From SIG77 sp045589595 (GTDB lineage: Bacteria > Verrucomicrobiota > Lentisphaeria > Victivallales > UBA1829): DNA of 64,000 nt. This document shows, piece by piece, positions 24,914 through 33,815 of the stretch. The notes under the pieces are model-generated. The model searched no databases. It had not been told where the DNA came from and saw only the letters and a list, made by a program, of their open reading frames with translations. How positions within the stretch are numbered: position 1 is the stretch's first letter; each line of letters starts with the position of its first letter. The stretch covers positions 1 through 64,000 of the forward strand of contig JAZNPK010000026.1 of assembly GCA_045589595.1 (NCBI GenBank), in the 5' to 3' direction. The position numbers and the translations under genes were made by a program.

Positions 24914-26710
24914 TCAATCCAGCGAAATATCATCGTCGCTGACAGAATCATCCACATTTTCTTCAGCTTCGCCGGGCGCCTGACCGCCTTTGTGGATTTC
25001 CAGAGACGCTTTGGTGCCGTCCGCTTCAAAGGTGGGCAGGTAGCGGTAGTAAACTTCCAGCGTCAGACAGAAGAAGGTCGTGGACCAGAGTTTTGCGTTG
25101 CCTTCCGTCCAGCCGCCCAGTGCGGATTCGTTGTAGATCTTTTCAACTTTTTCAAGTTTCTTTCTGCCGTTGGGCAGCGTGATCATTTTTTCTTCATAGT
25201 GTTTGTACTTGTCCGCAGGGGGCATCCAGTAACCGTCGTGGTGCTGTTCGCGGATCAGGTTGTTGCAGACAGAGTTGTTCCACTGGGTCCAGACTTTGCC
25301 CTGACCGGATGTTGCCTGGAAGACAGCCTGAGTCATATAGTACCAACCGACAGCCGGGGTCTGGGACGGCAGATTCTTGAAGTCCATGCGCAGCTCGGAG
25401 TTGTCCTTGCCGTTGGGCTTGTGATTGATCAGCCATTCATAACCTCTCTGGGCGGATCTGCCGTTGTCACCCATCAGATAAAGGTAAAGGGTACCTTCAG
25501 CCGTTTCGTTGAACTGGACATCGCCGTGACCTTCCTTGTTCACAGCACCTCTGCTGAAACCGCCGCGTTTGTCCGCATGTTTCTTCGCCAGAGCGTTGAT
25601 GGAACGCTTGATGGCTTCTTCCATCTTGGGATGTTCGCAACCTGCGTTGTAGGCAGAGTAAAGGGCGTTGTACGCAAATGCGCCGTTGTACAGGTCAAAG
25701 TGGTCGATCTGTTCGCCGGTTCTCGGATCTTTGTGCCAGCAGAAACCGCCCTGGGGGTTCTGCCATCCGATGATCCGGTCAACAGAACGGTTCATACCGC
25801 GTTCCAGTGCGGGGATCTTGGTGATGGCAAAGCCTTCCGCAAGAACGATACAGATACGCGCCTGACTGTCCAGACGGTTCCAGTGATTGATATAGTCGTA
25901 TTTGGGTTTGCCTTCTTCGTTGGTACCGGCTTCGACTCTGCCGGTTTCTTCCCAGCGCAGAACCCGTTTCAGACCCTTCATGAGTGCTTCGCCGTATTTT
26001 TCGGACTGAGGCGTTTCACCATGCGCGAGGAAGCAGAGAAGCGCATAACAGGTCAACTGGACTTTGTGGGAGTATTCGTCTTCGAAATCGCCCCAGGATC
26101 CGTCTTCATTCTGAACGGAAACGAGCCAGTCGAGCGCTTTCAGCACAGCGCGTTCCGTTGCTGCAGAACCACCGTATTTTTTGATGGCGAGTTTTCTGCC
26201 GGCGCCGGAACGGGCGGCAAATGCACCGGAAAGTTTCAACTGGGAGCGGTTGGTTTCCACTTCAGGAACAGAGGAATCCAGCGCGGCGTTGTCGAAGTTC
26301 GTATTCGCCATTGAGACCGGTTCCGCGACGTTTGCCACAGATTCGGTGGGGCGCATCGTGGGGCGTTCCATGGGAACGTCCACAAAGGTCTGGTCGGTAA
26401 TGACTTCTTCCTGGGGTTGCGGCGGCGGCGGGGGCGGTTCGGGAGGCGGTTCCACTTCCATGTTCTTCATTTCCACCACAACATCTTCTTTTTCCTGTTT
26501 GCTGGGGGGATCGAACATCACTGCCGTACCAAGCACGATCAGGATGATCACGTGAAGCACAATGGAGATCAAAGGACCGCCAACGTGTTTCTGCAAATCC
26601 TGAAACGAGATTTTTTCTTCTTCGTAGTAACGGCGCATCCGCGGCTGTTCTTCTGCGATTTCCGCATCCGCTTCTGTACCGGTTTCCGGATTTTCGTATT
26701 CTTCGTTCAT
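24914..26710 (-). CDS. Membrane-anchored prenyltransferase/squalene-cyclase-fold protein with TonB-like N-terminus
   Basis: 598 residues. A cytoplasmic acidic N-terminus is followed by one membrane segment (about 47-66, ISIVLHVIILIVLGTAVMF), a Pro/Glu stretch (EPPPEPPPPPPQPQEE) and a linker, the layout of TonB. From about 180 an alpha-toroid of the prenyltransferase/squalene oxidase repeat type follows: AVLKALDWLVSVQNEDGSWG, MNRSVDRIIGWQNPQGGFCW, GYEWLINHKPN. No DXDD-type cyclase motif was seen, so it is probably not a terpene cyclase. It ends in an acidic tail. Proteins like this occur in PVC bacteria, sometimes near ExbBD; none is here. Strong promoter at 26760-26788; monocistronic. Confidence 0.82.
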   Translation of the reverse strand: MNEEYENPETGTEADAEIAEEQPRMRRYYEEEKISFQDLQKHVGGPLISIVLHVIILIVLGTAVMFDPPSKQEKEDVVVEMKNMEVEPPPEPPPPPPQPQEEVITDQTFVDVPMERPTMRPTESVANVAEPVSMANTNFDNAALDSSVPEVETNRSQLKLSGAFAARSGAGRKLAIKKYGGSAATERAVLKALDWLVSVQNEDGSWGDFEDEYSHKVQLTCYALLCFLAHGETPQSEKYGEALMKGLKRVLRWEETGRVEAGTNEEGKPKYDYINHWNRLDSQARICIVLAEGFAITKIPALERGMNRSVDRIIGWQNPQGGFCWHKDPRTGEQIDHFDLYNGAFAYNALYSAYNAGCEHPKMEEAIKRSINALAKKHADKRGGFSRGAVNKEGHGDVQFNETAEGTLYLYLMGDNGRSAQRGYEWLINHKPNGKDNSELRMDFKNLPSQTPAVGWYYMTQAVFQATSGQGKVWTQWNNSVCNNLIREQHHDGYWMPPADKYKHYEEKMITLPNGRKKLEKVEKIYNESALGGWTEGNAKLWSTTFFCLTLEVYYRYLPTFEADGTKASLEIHKGGQAPGEAEENVDDSVSDDDISLD

Positions 26711-26759
26711 CGTCAGTTCCTCTCGGAAAATTTTATATTATTTTTATAGTATCATCAGT

Positions 26760-26788
26760 AACATAAGGCATGTTCCTGCCTTTGTCAA
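26760..26788 (-). promoter_or_regulatory. Promoter of the prenyltransferase-fold gene
   Basis: Minus strand: -35 TTGACA (26788-26783), 17-bp spacer, -10 TATGTT (26765-26760), 49 bp before ATG 26710. Confidence 0.75.
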
Positions 26789-26840
26789 GCAAAAAATTGA
26801 CAAATTTGGCAGATTTTGCGGATTTTGGCAGATTTTTCTG

Positions 26841-28478
26841 TCAGTTCTGACGGCTTTCCGGGGAAACGGGGAAGGTGATCGTGAATGTTGTGCCCCGGTT
26901 CAATTCGCTTTTCAGTTCGATGGCCCCGCCGTGCGCCTGAACGATCGCCTGAACAAGACTCAAGCCCAGACCGTTTCCGGGCAGATGCCGACTGTAATCC
27001 GTACGGAAGAACCGCTTGAAGACTTTCTGCTGATCCTCCGGCGCGATCCCGCAGCCGCTGTCCGAGATCCGGAAAATGAATACATTTTTGCCGGACTGAT
27101 ATTTCAGGGAGATGGCGATGCTGCCGCCATCCGGTGTGAACTTCACCGCATTGTCCACCAGATTGGCAAACACCTGCCGCAGTTTCAATTTGTCCGCAGA
27201 GACGGGACAGGTTTGTGCGATTTCTTTTCCGTTCAGTGTGATCTGTTTCTGCTCGGAGAGCATTTCCATCGTCTCCAGCGTCTGACGGAGCAGATCTGCC
27301 GCATCAAAATTTTCATAGTGGAGGGCGGATGTTCCGTTTGCAGTTCTGGAAATATCCAACATCATATTGATCAATGCGATCATCCGTCTGCATTCTTCCG
27401 CGTTGTCCAGCAGGGCGTCCCGGTAATTTTCGATGGTCTGTTCCCCGTTGATGGTGACTTCGGAGCATGTCATGATGCGGGTGAGAGGAGTCCGCAGATC
27501 GTGTGCGATATTATCGGAGATGGTCCGCAGTTCGTTCATCAGTTTTTCTGTGTTTTCCAGCATGAAATTGAAATTTGCGGCGAACTGCTGCAATTCTGTA
27601 CCCTCCTGTTTTTCGGAAACACGCAGCGTGTAGTCTCCGGCGGCGATCTTCCGTGCGGTCCTGCCGATCTGTTCCACGCCCTTGAGCATCCGGTTGCCCG
27701 CAACAAAACCGATTGCCAGACAGAGCAGGAACACCGCAATACTGCTCCAGATGAAGATCACAGCCACCAGTTCCAGATTTTCGTCACTGGCGTGCATACT
27801 CAAACCGAGAACAAGCGTTTCGCCGTGAATGAGTTTCTTATAGGCGATCCGGATGCGGTGTCGGCTCCCCTTGATCGTTTCGTAAACGATTTTACCCGGA
27901 ACATACGCCGGATAATCATGAACCCGCAGGATCGGCAGTTCGTTGTACGCCGCTTCCGCAATAATGGCGTTGTCTTTTCCCAGAAGCAGATAAAAATCCG
28001 CCTGTTCGTCCGTATCGAAGATCTTGTCGGCACGGAGCGTGAAATGTCTGCCGGACCGTGGCAGCAACATCCGGCGGATATCAAGACCGGTTCCGTCCGC
28101 TCTGGCAGACAGGGATATGAATTCATTGCCGATGAAGCCGAAAACCTGATACAGATGTCTGTCCTCAATGTTCTGGAAAAATCCCGACGGTTTCAGATCC
28201 GGCACGGTCTTCTTTGCCAGTTCCTTGAACCCGACCGGTAATTTATCGACCCGGCGGACATATTCCCATTCCGGCGTCGGTTTCTGTCCGGAAAGATATT
28301 CGTATTCGATATCGTAATACAGTTCCCGCAGACGGTTGTCCATGTGCTTCAGAAATTCCATCTGAAGCAGTTTGTAAACGGTGAATCCGACCGCCGTCAG
28401 GGCAACAAAAAGAAATACAGCAAAAAATGCACCGAGCCGGAATTTGCTGCTGCGGAAAAAATTTTTATTCCAGAACAT
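26841..28478 (-). CDS. Sensor histidine kinase (HisKA type)
   Basis: Membrane sensor of 545 residues: TM1 about 16-38, a periplasmic domain of about 190 residues, TM2 about 238-260, HAMP linker, then phospho-acceptor His326 in SDNIAHDLRTPLTRIM. ATPase motifs: N-box VFANLVDNAVKFTPDGG, G1 DSGCGIAPED, G2 GNGLGLSLVQAIV. It overlaps the response-regulator gene by 14 bp. With the sulfatase-fold protein upstream the order is the same as eptA-pmrA-pmrB, suggesting an envelope-stress or cationic-peptide sensor; this is inference from order only. Confidence 0.95.
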   Translation of the reverse strand: MFWNKNFFRSSKFRLGAFFAVFLFVALTAVGFTVYKLLQMEFLKHMDNRLRELYYDIEYEYLSGQKPTPEWEYVRRVDKLPVGFKELAKKTVPDLKPSGFFQNIEDRHLYQVFGFIGNEFISLSARADGTGLDIRRMLLPRSGRHFTLRADKIFDTDEQADFYLLLGKDNAIIAEAAYNELPILRVHDYPAYVPGKIVYETIKGSRHRIRIAYKKLIHGETLVLGLSMHASDENLELVAVIFIWSSIAVFLLCLAIGFVAGNRMLKGVEQIGRTARKIAAGDYTLRVSEKQEGTELQQFAANFNFMLENTEKLMNELRTISDNIAHDLRTPLTRIMTCSEVTINGEQTIENYRDALLDNAEECRRMIALINMMLDISRTANGTSALHYENFDAADLLRQTLETMEMLSEQKQITLNGKEIAQTCPVSADKLKLRQVFANLVDNAVKFTPDGGSIAISLKYQSGKNVFIFRISDSGCGIAPEDQQKVFKRFFRTDYSRHLPGNGLGLSLVQAIVQAHGGAIELKSELNRGTTFTITFPVSPESRQN

Positions 28479-29133
28479 AACCGAAGCCCCGGACTGTTTT
28501 GATCAATTTCCGTTCAAACGGTTTATCGATCTTTTCCCTGAGCCGGAAAATGCAGACTTCCACAATGTTGGTATCCGTATTGAAATTGTATTCCCACACA
28601 TGTTCCAGGATCACGGTCTTCGAGACGACTCTGCCCCGGTTCCGGATCAGATATTCCAACAGCTGGAATTCCAGCGGCTGAAGCTGGATCTCCTGTCCAC
28701 CGCGGAAAACTTTGCGTCTGACAAAGTTCATGCTCAAGTCAAGATATTCCAGAGAGACCGGTTCGGAAACGCTGCTTGCACGCCGCAGAAGCGCCTGAAT
28801 ACGGGCAAGGAGTTCGGCAAAGGAAAACGGTTTTGCCAGATAATCGTCGCCGCCCGTTTCCAGCCCTTTGATCTTGTGTTCCACGCTGTCGCAGGCGGAA
28901 AGGATGATGATCGGCAGTTTTTTTTCTGCCGCCCGGATTTTCTGGATCACGGTGAACCCGTCTATTTTCGGCAGCATGATATCGATGATCGCCAGATCAA
29001 AATCTTCGGTTTCTGCGCGGAGCAGTCCTGTGGCGCCGTCTGATGCCACTTCCGTAACATAACCGCACTGTTTCAAGCCCTGCTTGACATATTCCGCTGT
29101 TTTTGCGTCATCTTCGATCAGGAGGATTTTCAT
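28465..29133 (-). CDS. OmpR/PhoB-family response regulator
   Basis: 222 residues. Receiver domain starts MKILLIEDDAKTAEY; phospho-acceptor Asp51 in LAIIDIMLPKIDG; Lys in GGDDYLAKPFSFAELLARI. Winged-helix output domain: LQPLEFQLLEYLIRNRGRVV and IVEVCIFRLREKIDKPFER, ending in the usual TVRGFGYVLE. It overlaps the kinase gene and lies 31 bp after the sulfatase-fold gene. Confidence 0.97.
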   Translation of the reverse strand: MKILLIEDDAKTAEYVKQGLKQCGYVTEVASDGATGLLRAETEDFDLAIIDIMLPKIDGFTVIQKIRAAEKKLPIIILSACDSVEHKIKGLETGGDDYLAKPFSFAELLARIQALLRRASSVSEPVSLEYLDLSMNFVRRKVFRGGQEIQLQPLEFQLLEYLIRNRGRVVSKTVILEHVWEYNFNTDTNIVEVCIFRLREKIDKPFERKLIKTVRGFGYVLE

Positions 29134-29164
29134 CGGATACGGTCCTTTCTTCCGTGAACCGGGA

Positions 29165-31075
29165 TCATTTTTTATCCGCCTGCGTTGTAAAGCGGGCGAG
29201 ATCGTGTTGGACCCGGATCAGGTCTTTGGTGTATTCCCGGTAAAATTCTGATGTGCTGTCCAATGGTTTGTCATCGCCGTCTGTCACGGTCTGGCTTGCA
29301 TAACTCAAGGCGTCAAGCGGCAGCAGCGATTTGTATTTTTCTCCGGCAAAAAACACTCTGTCCCAGTCCGCGATCAACGCATAACGCCGGACCTGACTTT
29401 CATCCAGCAGATCCATCCCGCAGGAATAATCCGATGCCGGATTCTGAACCCCGAAGTGCTTGGCAAGCATGGGAACGATGTCCATGTGACTGCTCATTTT
29501 CGTGTATTCGCCCGGCGTGATCCCCGGATAATACAGGATCAGAGTCGTTTTTGTCTGTTCATTATTGAATTCACTGCTGTGGCCGAGTCTGCCTTTTTCG
29601 TAATATTCCTCCCCGTGGTCTCCGGCGAGAACAACGATCGTATTTTTCAGCAGGTCCTTCTCCTCCAGAAAACGGTAGATCTTTGCCAGACACTGGTCAA
29701 GATGACGCGCAGTATTGGCGGCGCGGCGGAAAATCGCAGGTCCGTCTTTTTCCGTTGTCTGTACCGCATTGAAAGGTTCGATATAGTCCGGATAAACAAT
29801 AGATTCCTTCGGGAAACTGTAGGGATGATGAGACGATTCAAAAAACATGAAAGCAAAGAACGGATCATTTCCGGCAGAACGGTTGTTCAGGATTTCAAGC
29901 AGGCGTTTGATGTTCCGCTGATCCCGTTCCCAGGTCGCACCTTTGTAATCGCTGATCAGATTTTCGCCCGGCACATTCACAAAGACCGTCTGGTCAAACT
30001 CCGGATAACTGAATTTGGACGATGTGATACAGTCAAAGGTGTAGCCGTCCTCCTTCAGCCAGTCCAGCAGCAGCGGACTCCGGCGCGCCGCAAAAAACGG
30101 ATGCCAGTAGGAGCCCGGCAGCGCATAAAACATACCGAATACCCCTTGTCTCGTCACATTCCCCGTGCTGAAATGATTCCGGAACGTGATCCCTTTCTTC
30201 GCAAATTTTGCCGTTGCCGGCATGATCTCCGGCGAGTACAGACGCGCCGCCCAGGATTCACAGGCGAGCCAGATGATATTGTACCGCTTCCGTTCTGACA
30301 ACGGCGTCCGGCGGATCGGATTTGCCGGATAACCGGAAAGACTGACATCTTTGCGGAGTTTCAGCAGCATCCCCTCTCTGTCCGGCTGAACAAGACCGAG
30401 TTTTTTGAAGAAAGATGCACTCGTCACCGGGATATACATGGGAATGGCGTTCGCCGCAAGCAGTGGTTCGGAATTCATCTTGAAATGCGCATAGGAATAG
30501 GTGAACATATTGGTCGGCAGAAAGATCGCCAGAAGCGCCGCCGCAGCAATCAGCGAATACAGAAAATTGCGGGGGATCCCCTTTTCCGCAAGACGCCGCG
30601 GCTGTGCAAGAAAAATCAGAAGTCCGGCGTGAAGTCCTGCAAGGACCGTGATCCCCAGCCCGACTTCCACCAGTTCTTTGGTGGTCATGCCCATGGCTTC
30701 AAATCCGCCCGGCGTCATAAAAATGTTCATAATGTGGGGATTGATGTGATACCCGTAACGGAAATACAGCATCGCGTCAAACAACAGGATCAGATGCAGG
30801 GGAAAGATACACAGGAAAAGTACGGCGCCCGACAGTACGGCACGCTTTGCGGTCTGCTGCCATTTCCGCGTGAAGAAAAACAGAAGCGCAGTAATCAGGA
30901 CCGCCGGGACCATTTCCAGCAGCGGATATACGATCAGCGCCGTCGCGATCACGGTGACTGTTGCCGCACCCCAACTGCCGATGTGAAGACAACTGATCAT
31001 ATTGGTCAGTGCGAATAAAAGAAAAACGCTCCAGAAATACCAACTGATCCGGGCAGGTTTTTTTTCCTGTGTCAT
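29165..31075 (-). CDS. Sulfatase-fold membrane transferase (YejM/EptA/LtaS-like)
   Basis: 636 residues. Five hydrophobic segments in the first 190 residues, then a periplasmic alkaline-phosphatase-superfamily domain from about 264: metal-ligand Glu273 (IIWLACESWAARLY), likely nucleophile Thr308 (HFSTGNVTRQGVFGMFY), and VVLAGDHGEEYYEKGRLGHS for the second metal site. The membrane part, with NIFMTPGGFEAMG, looks most like DUF3413/YejM-type proteins. It may transfer phosphoethanolamine or phosphoglycerol, or act in lipid homeostasis as YejM does. Start at 31075 is chosen over 31132 because AAGG lies 6 nt before it. First gene of a set with the response regulator and kinase. Confidence 0.82.
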   Translation of the reverse strand: MTQEKKPARISWYFWSVFLLFALTNMISCLHIGSWGAATVTVIATALIVYPLLEMVPAVLITALLFFFTRKWQQTAKRAVLSGAVLFLCIFPLHLILLFDAMLYFRYGYHINPHIMNIFMTPGGFEAMGMTTKELVEVGLGITVLAGLHAGLLIFLAQPRRLAEKGIPRNFLYSLIAAAALLAIFLPTNMFTYSYAHFKMNSEPLLAANAIPMYIPVTSASFFKKLGLVQPDREGMLLKLRKDVSLSGYPANPIRRTPLSERKRYNIIWLACESWAARLYSPEIMPATAKFAKKGITFRNHFSTGNVTRQGVFGMFYALPGSYWHPFFAARRSPLLLDWLKEDGYTFDCITSSKFSYPEFDQTVFVNVPGENLISDYKGATWERDQRNIKRLLEILNNRSAGNDPFFAFMFFESSHHPYSFPKESIVYPDYIEPFNAVQTTEKDGPAIFRRAANTARHLDQCLAKIYRFLEEKDLLKNTIVVLAGDHGEEYYEKGRLGHSSEFNNEQTKTTLILYYPGITPGEYTKMSSHMDIVPMLAKHFGVQNPASDYSCGMDLLDESQVRRYALIADWDRVFFAGEKYKSLLPLDALSYASQTVTDGDDKPLDSTSEFYREYTKDLIRVQHDLARFTTQADKK

Positions 31076-31183
31076 AAAAGCCTTTCTGTGAATAATGTTC
31101 TGTTTCTGCAGAGTAATATAATCTGCGGTCAAAACCTGAACCTTACAAATAGATTAAAGTTTTGTAATATTCTTTCCGTCCGT

Positions 31184-31216
31184 AAAAAAGCCTGCAGCTG
31201 GGATACCGCAGGCTTT
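31184..31216 (-). terminator. Terminator of the sugar ABC transporter operon
   Basis: AAAGCCTGC (31187-31195) pairs with 31208-31216 around a 12-nt loop, with a plus-strand A-run at 31184-31189 giving the minus-strand U-tract. Confidence 0.85.
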
Positions 31217-31240
31217 CGATTCGAAGCGTTTGTGTCCTTC

Positions 31241-33811
31241 TTATTTTTCCGTCGGGACCACAATACCTTTGATGATGATGTTCTGACAGAACACGAACAC
31301 GATCAAGGTGGGAATGGCTGCAACTGCCAGAGCCGCAAAACCGACGGACGGTGCCGCACGCTGCTGCAACTGATACAGATACACCATCATAGTCCACATG
31401 GTCTTGTCCTGACAGAGCAGGAACGCCATCATGAAGTTACCGTAAGCACCGGTGAAAGCACCCAGCGCGATAACGGACAGGATCGGTGTGGAAAGCCCCA
31501 TGGCAATGTGCCAGAAAACAGTCCATTCGCTGGCACCGTCAATGGCGGCGGATTCAAACAGTTCCTTGGGCAGACTGTCGAAGAAGCCTTTCAGCAGGAA
31601 GATGGAGTAACCGCTTGCCATACCGGGCAGGATCAGAGCCGCAAAGGTGTTTAACAAGCCGAAGTTCTTGATGAGCAGGAACTGGGGGATACCCAGCACC
31701 ATGCCGGGGAACGCCATCGGGAGCATCAGGAACAGCAGGATCTTGTAGGAAGAAGCCGGTTTGTAACGGGAGAGACCGTATGCGCACAACGGGTTGACCA
31801 GCAATGCCGCAAGCACTGCGAGGAAGCAGTAGATCAGCGTATTGACAGCCGCATTACCGTTGGTGAACAGGGTATTGAACACCATCAGGTAGTTCCGTTT
31901 CAGGTATTCATTCCGCAGTTTCGGACCTTCCGTTTCCACCAGATTCCATTCGTGTTCCCGTGTCGGCAGGGAAACCTGATCGAATGTCTGGGGCGCACGG
32001 TGCCATGCGATATTGAGTTTATTTACCGTTTCGTATTTCTTCTTCAGGAATGCCTGCCATGCCGCCTGGAATTCTTCCGAGGCAGACACACGGTACATAT
32101 TGCTGAACTTGCCGCTCTTGATGGCGTTCAGATAATCGGCACGGGCTTTATCCGTGGCAGGAGCTTCGGGATATTTCAGATAAGCGGGAATATCGTTGTC
32201 TTCACCGGAACGGATGGTACGCTGATAATCCACGGACATCTGGGCGTAATCACATTTGCCGTCTTTGGTGTACAGTTTCTTCAGATACGCTTTGTAATCG
32301 GATGTTGCCTGACGCGCGAGCGCGATGTTTTTCGGGTCGAGGGACGCAACAAATTCGGTCCAGTCTGCATTTTCCGCCAGGTTCTTTTCGCCGGCGGGCA
32401 GTTCGTGGAGCGGGATCACATCAAAACCGGTAAAACCATTGCAATAGGCGTTGTTCATCGCTTCAACACTGCCGTTGAAACGGGTCTGCAGCCATTTGCG
32501 GTAACGGTTTGCCAACGTATTGATCGTGAGCGCATCGGGAGACAATTCTTTTTTCTTGTTGTCTGCAACCTGTTTGATCACTTCCTGAACATCTTTCAAC
32601 AGCTGGGAATCCGCTGCCAGTTTGCTGATGTCAATGGTGTCAAAGTCTTTGATTTCGTTGAAGGTCTTGTAACTGGTGCCGTGTGCCTTGTTCAGGGCGG
32701 CAACCTGATTTTTGTATTTGGCTTTCAGGAAATCGCTCCACAGTTTTTTCGGCGTGGAGTTGGCTTTGATGAAGTCCTGCCAGTCCGTACGGACAACGCC
32801 GCCTGCGGGCTTCGTGGCACTGATGGTGATATCATCAAAGGATTTGTAATCCGTCCGGAGGATCTTGTTCAGCGTGGCAATATCTTTGTATTTGTCCTGC
32901 AGATATGCGCGCCACGGAACATTTGCTTTTGCCACATCGACCGTGACAAAGTCCAGGTTGATTTCGCCTTTGACAAAATCTTCCCACATGAGCGCGAACT
33001 TCGGATTGTCAGTCGGGACAGTCGCGGGGACCGTCACATCCTGCCAGGAATTGAATTTCGTGCCGAGGGTCTGGTTGATCTGTTTCAGATTGCGGCTGAT
33101 GTCACGACGCAGCATCGCGATCATATCGCCTTCTATGTCGAACCAGACTTCTTCCAGTCTGCCGATGTATTTGCTGTACTTGAATTCTCTGATGGATTTC
33201 AGCACATTGCTGGTGTCGTAATCCGTAACACTGCGGCGCAGAACGAAGTCTTCTGCGGGCAGGGAGAGTTCATCCCATGCGGCATACTGAGTGCCGAATT
33301 GCTTGTTGATCTTGCTGAGACCTTCTTTGCCTTCGCCGCCGTATTCCGCTTCCTGCAGGAATTTACGGTAGTTACGGACGGACAGCGCGTCGATCCCGGT
33401 TTCCAATGCCATACCGGTCACAAACCAGTAGTGGGGCAGTTCTTTTTTACATTCGCCGAGGAATTCAGCATAATCTGCAACCATTTTTGCATTGCTGTAT
33501 TCCGGCGGCATCACATTGTCAAAGGTCGCGCTGGGATCTTTGAAGTCCGCAGACATACGCAACACTTTGGTATTGTATTTTGTTGCCAGATGTTTCCGGA
33601 ACAGAAGGGTTCTGCCTTCCATTTCAGAACTGAGATATTCAGGAACAACTGTGAATTGTTTGAAGTCCACAGCACTCTTGACCGAGCCGGAAAGCATGAG
33701 AAGAAGCGGATAGACCATTGTGGCTGCGCCGATGATCAGCACAACATGGATCATTACGTTCAGGAACTTGACTTTCCAGTTCTTACGTTCTACTTGACCG
33801 ATAATTGCCAT
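31241..33811 (-). CDS. Sugar ABC transporter permease (MalG type) with an inserted repeat domain of about 590 residues
   Basis: 856 residues, about three times the usual MalG length. TM1 at about 20-41 is followed by residues 48-635, which contain repeated units, and then by a normal permease core (640-856) with SSYKILLFLMLPMAFPG and the EAA loop ELFESAAIDGASEWTVFWHI for contact with the ATPase. By MalG topology the insertion lies outside the membrane, in the periplasm. The gene starts 4 bp after a fused binding protein/MalF-type gene. No ATPase gene is present, so a shared MsmX/MalK-like subunit is needed. The frame is continuous, so this is not an assembly fusion of two genes by a missed stop. 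Confidence 0.85.
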   Translation of the reverse strand: MAIIGQVERKNWKVKFLNVMIHVVLIIGAATMVYPLLLMLSGSVKSAVDFKQFTVVPEYLSSEMEGRTLLFRKHLATKYNTKVLRMSADFKDPSATFDNVMPPEYSNAKMVADYAEFLGECKKELPHYWFVTGMALETGIDALSVRNYRKFLQEAEYGGEGKEGLSKINKQFGTQYAAWDELSLPAEDFVLRRSVTDYDTSNVLKSIREFKYSKYIGRLEEVWFDIEGDMIAMLRRDISRNLKQINQTLGTKFNSWQDVTVPATVPTDNPKFALMWEDFVKGEINLDFVTVDVAKANVPWRAYLQDKYKDIATLNKILRTDYKSFDDITISATKPAGGVVRTDWQDFIKANSTPKKLWSDFLKAKYKNQVAALNKAHGTSYKTFNEIKDFDTIDISKLAADSQLLKDVQEVIKQVADNKKKELSPDALTINTLANRYRKWLQTRFNGSVEAMNNAYCNGFTGFDVIPLHELPAGEKNLAENADWTEFVASLDPKNIALARQATSDYKAYLKKLYTKDGKCDYAQMSVDYQRTIRSGEDNDIPAYLKYPEAPATDKARADYLNAIKSGKFSNMYRVSASEEFQAAWQAFLKKKYETVNKLNIAWHRAPQTFDQVSLPTREHEWNLVETEGPKLRNEYLKRNYLMVFNTLFTNGNAAVNTLIYCFLAVLAALLVNPLCAYGLSRYKPASSYKILLFLMLPMAFPGMVLGIPQFLLIKNFGLLNTFAALILPGMASGYSIFLLKGFFDSLPKELFESAAIDGASEWTVFWHIAMGLSTPILSVIALGAFTGAYGNFMMAFLLCQDKTMWTMMVYLYQLQQRAAPSVGFAALAVAAIPTLIVFVFCQNIIIKGIVVPTEK
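31964..33373 (-). repeat. Protein-level degenerate repeats inside the MalG-type permease
   Basis: At least six copies of a unit of about 32 residues with the pattern W-x-x-F/Y-L-x-x-K-Y/F ... L-N ... Y/F-x-S/T-F/W-D-x-I/V-x-L/I-P occur at residues about 147-185, 230-262, 300-331, 358-388, 437-468 and 585-616. Clear examples are WRAYLQDKYKDIATLNK followed by YKSFDDITI, and WQAFLKKKYETVNKLN followed by TFDQVSLP. Extra partial copies lie near 71-102 and 506-545. The pattern recalls helical segments seen in GH42-type enzymes, by eye only. Confidence 0.75.
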
Positions 33812-33815
33812 TTTC

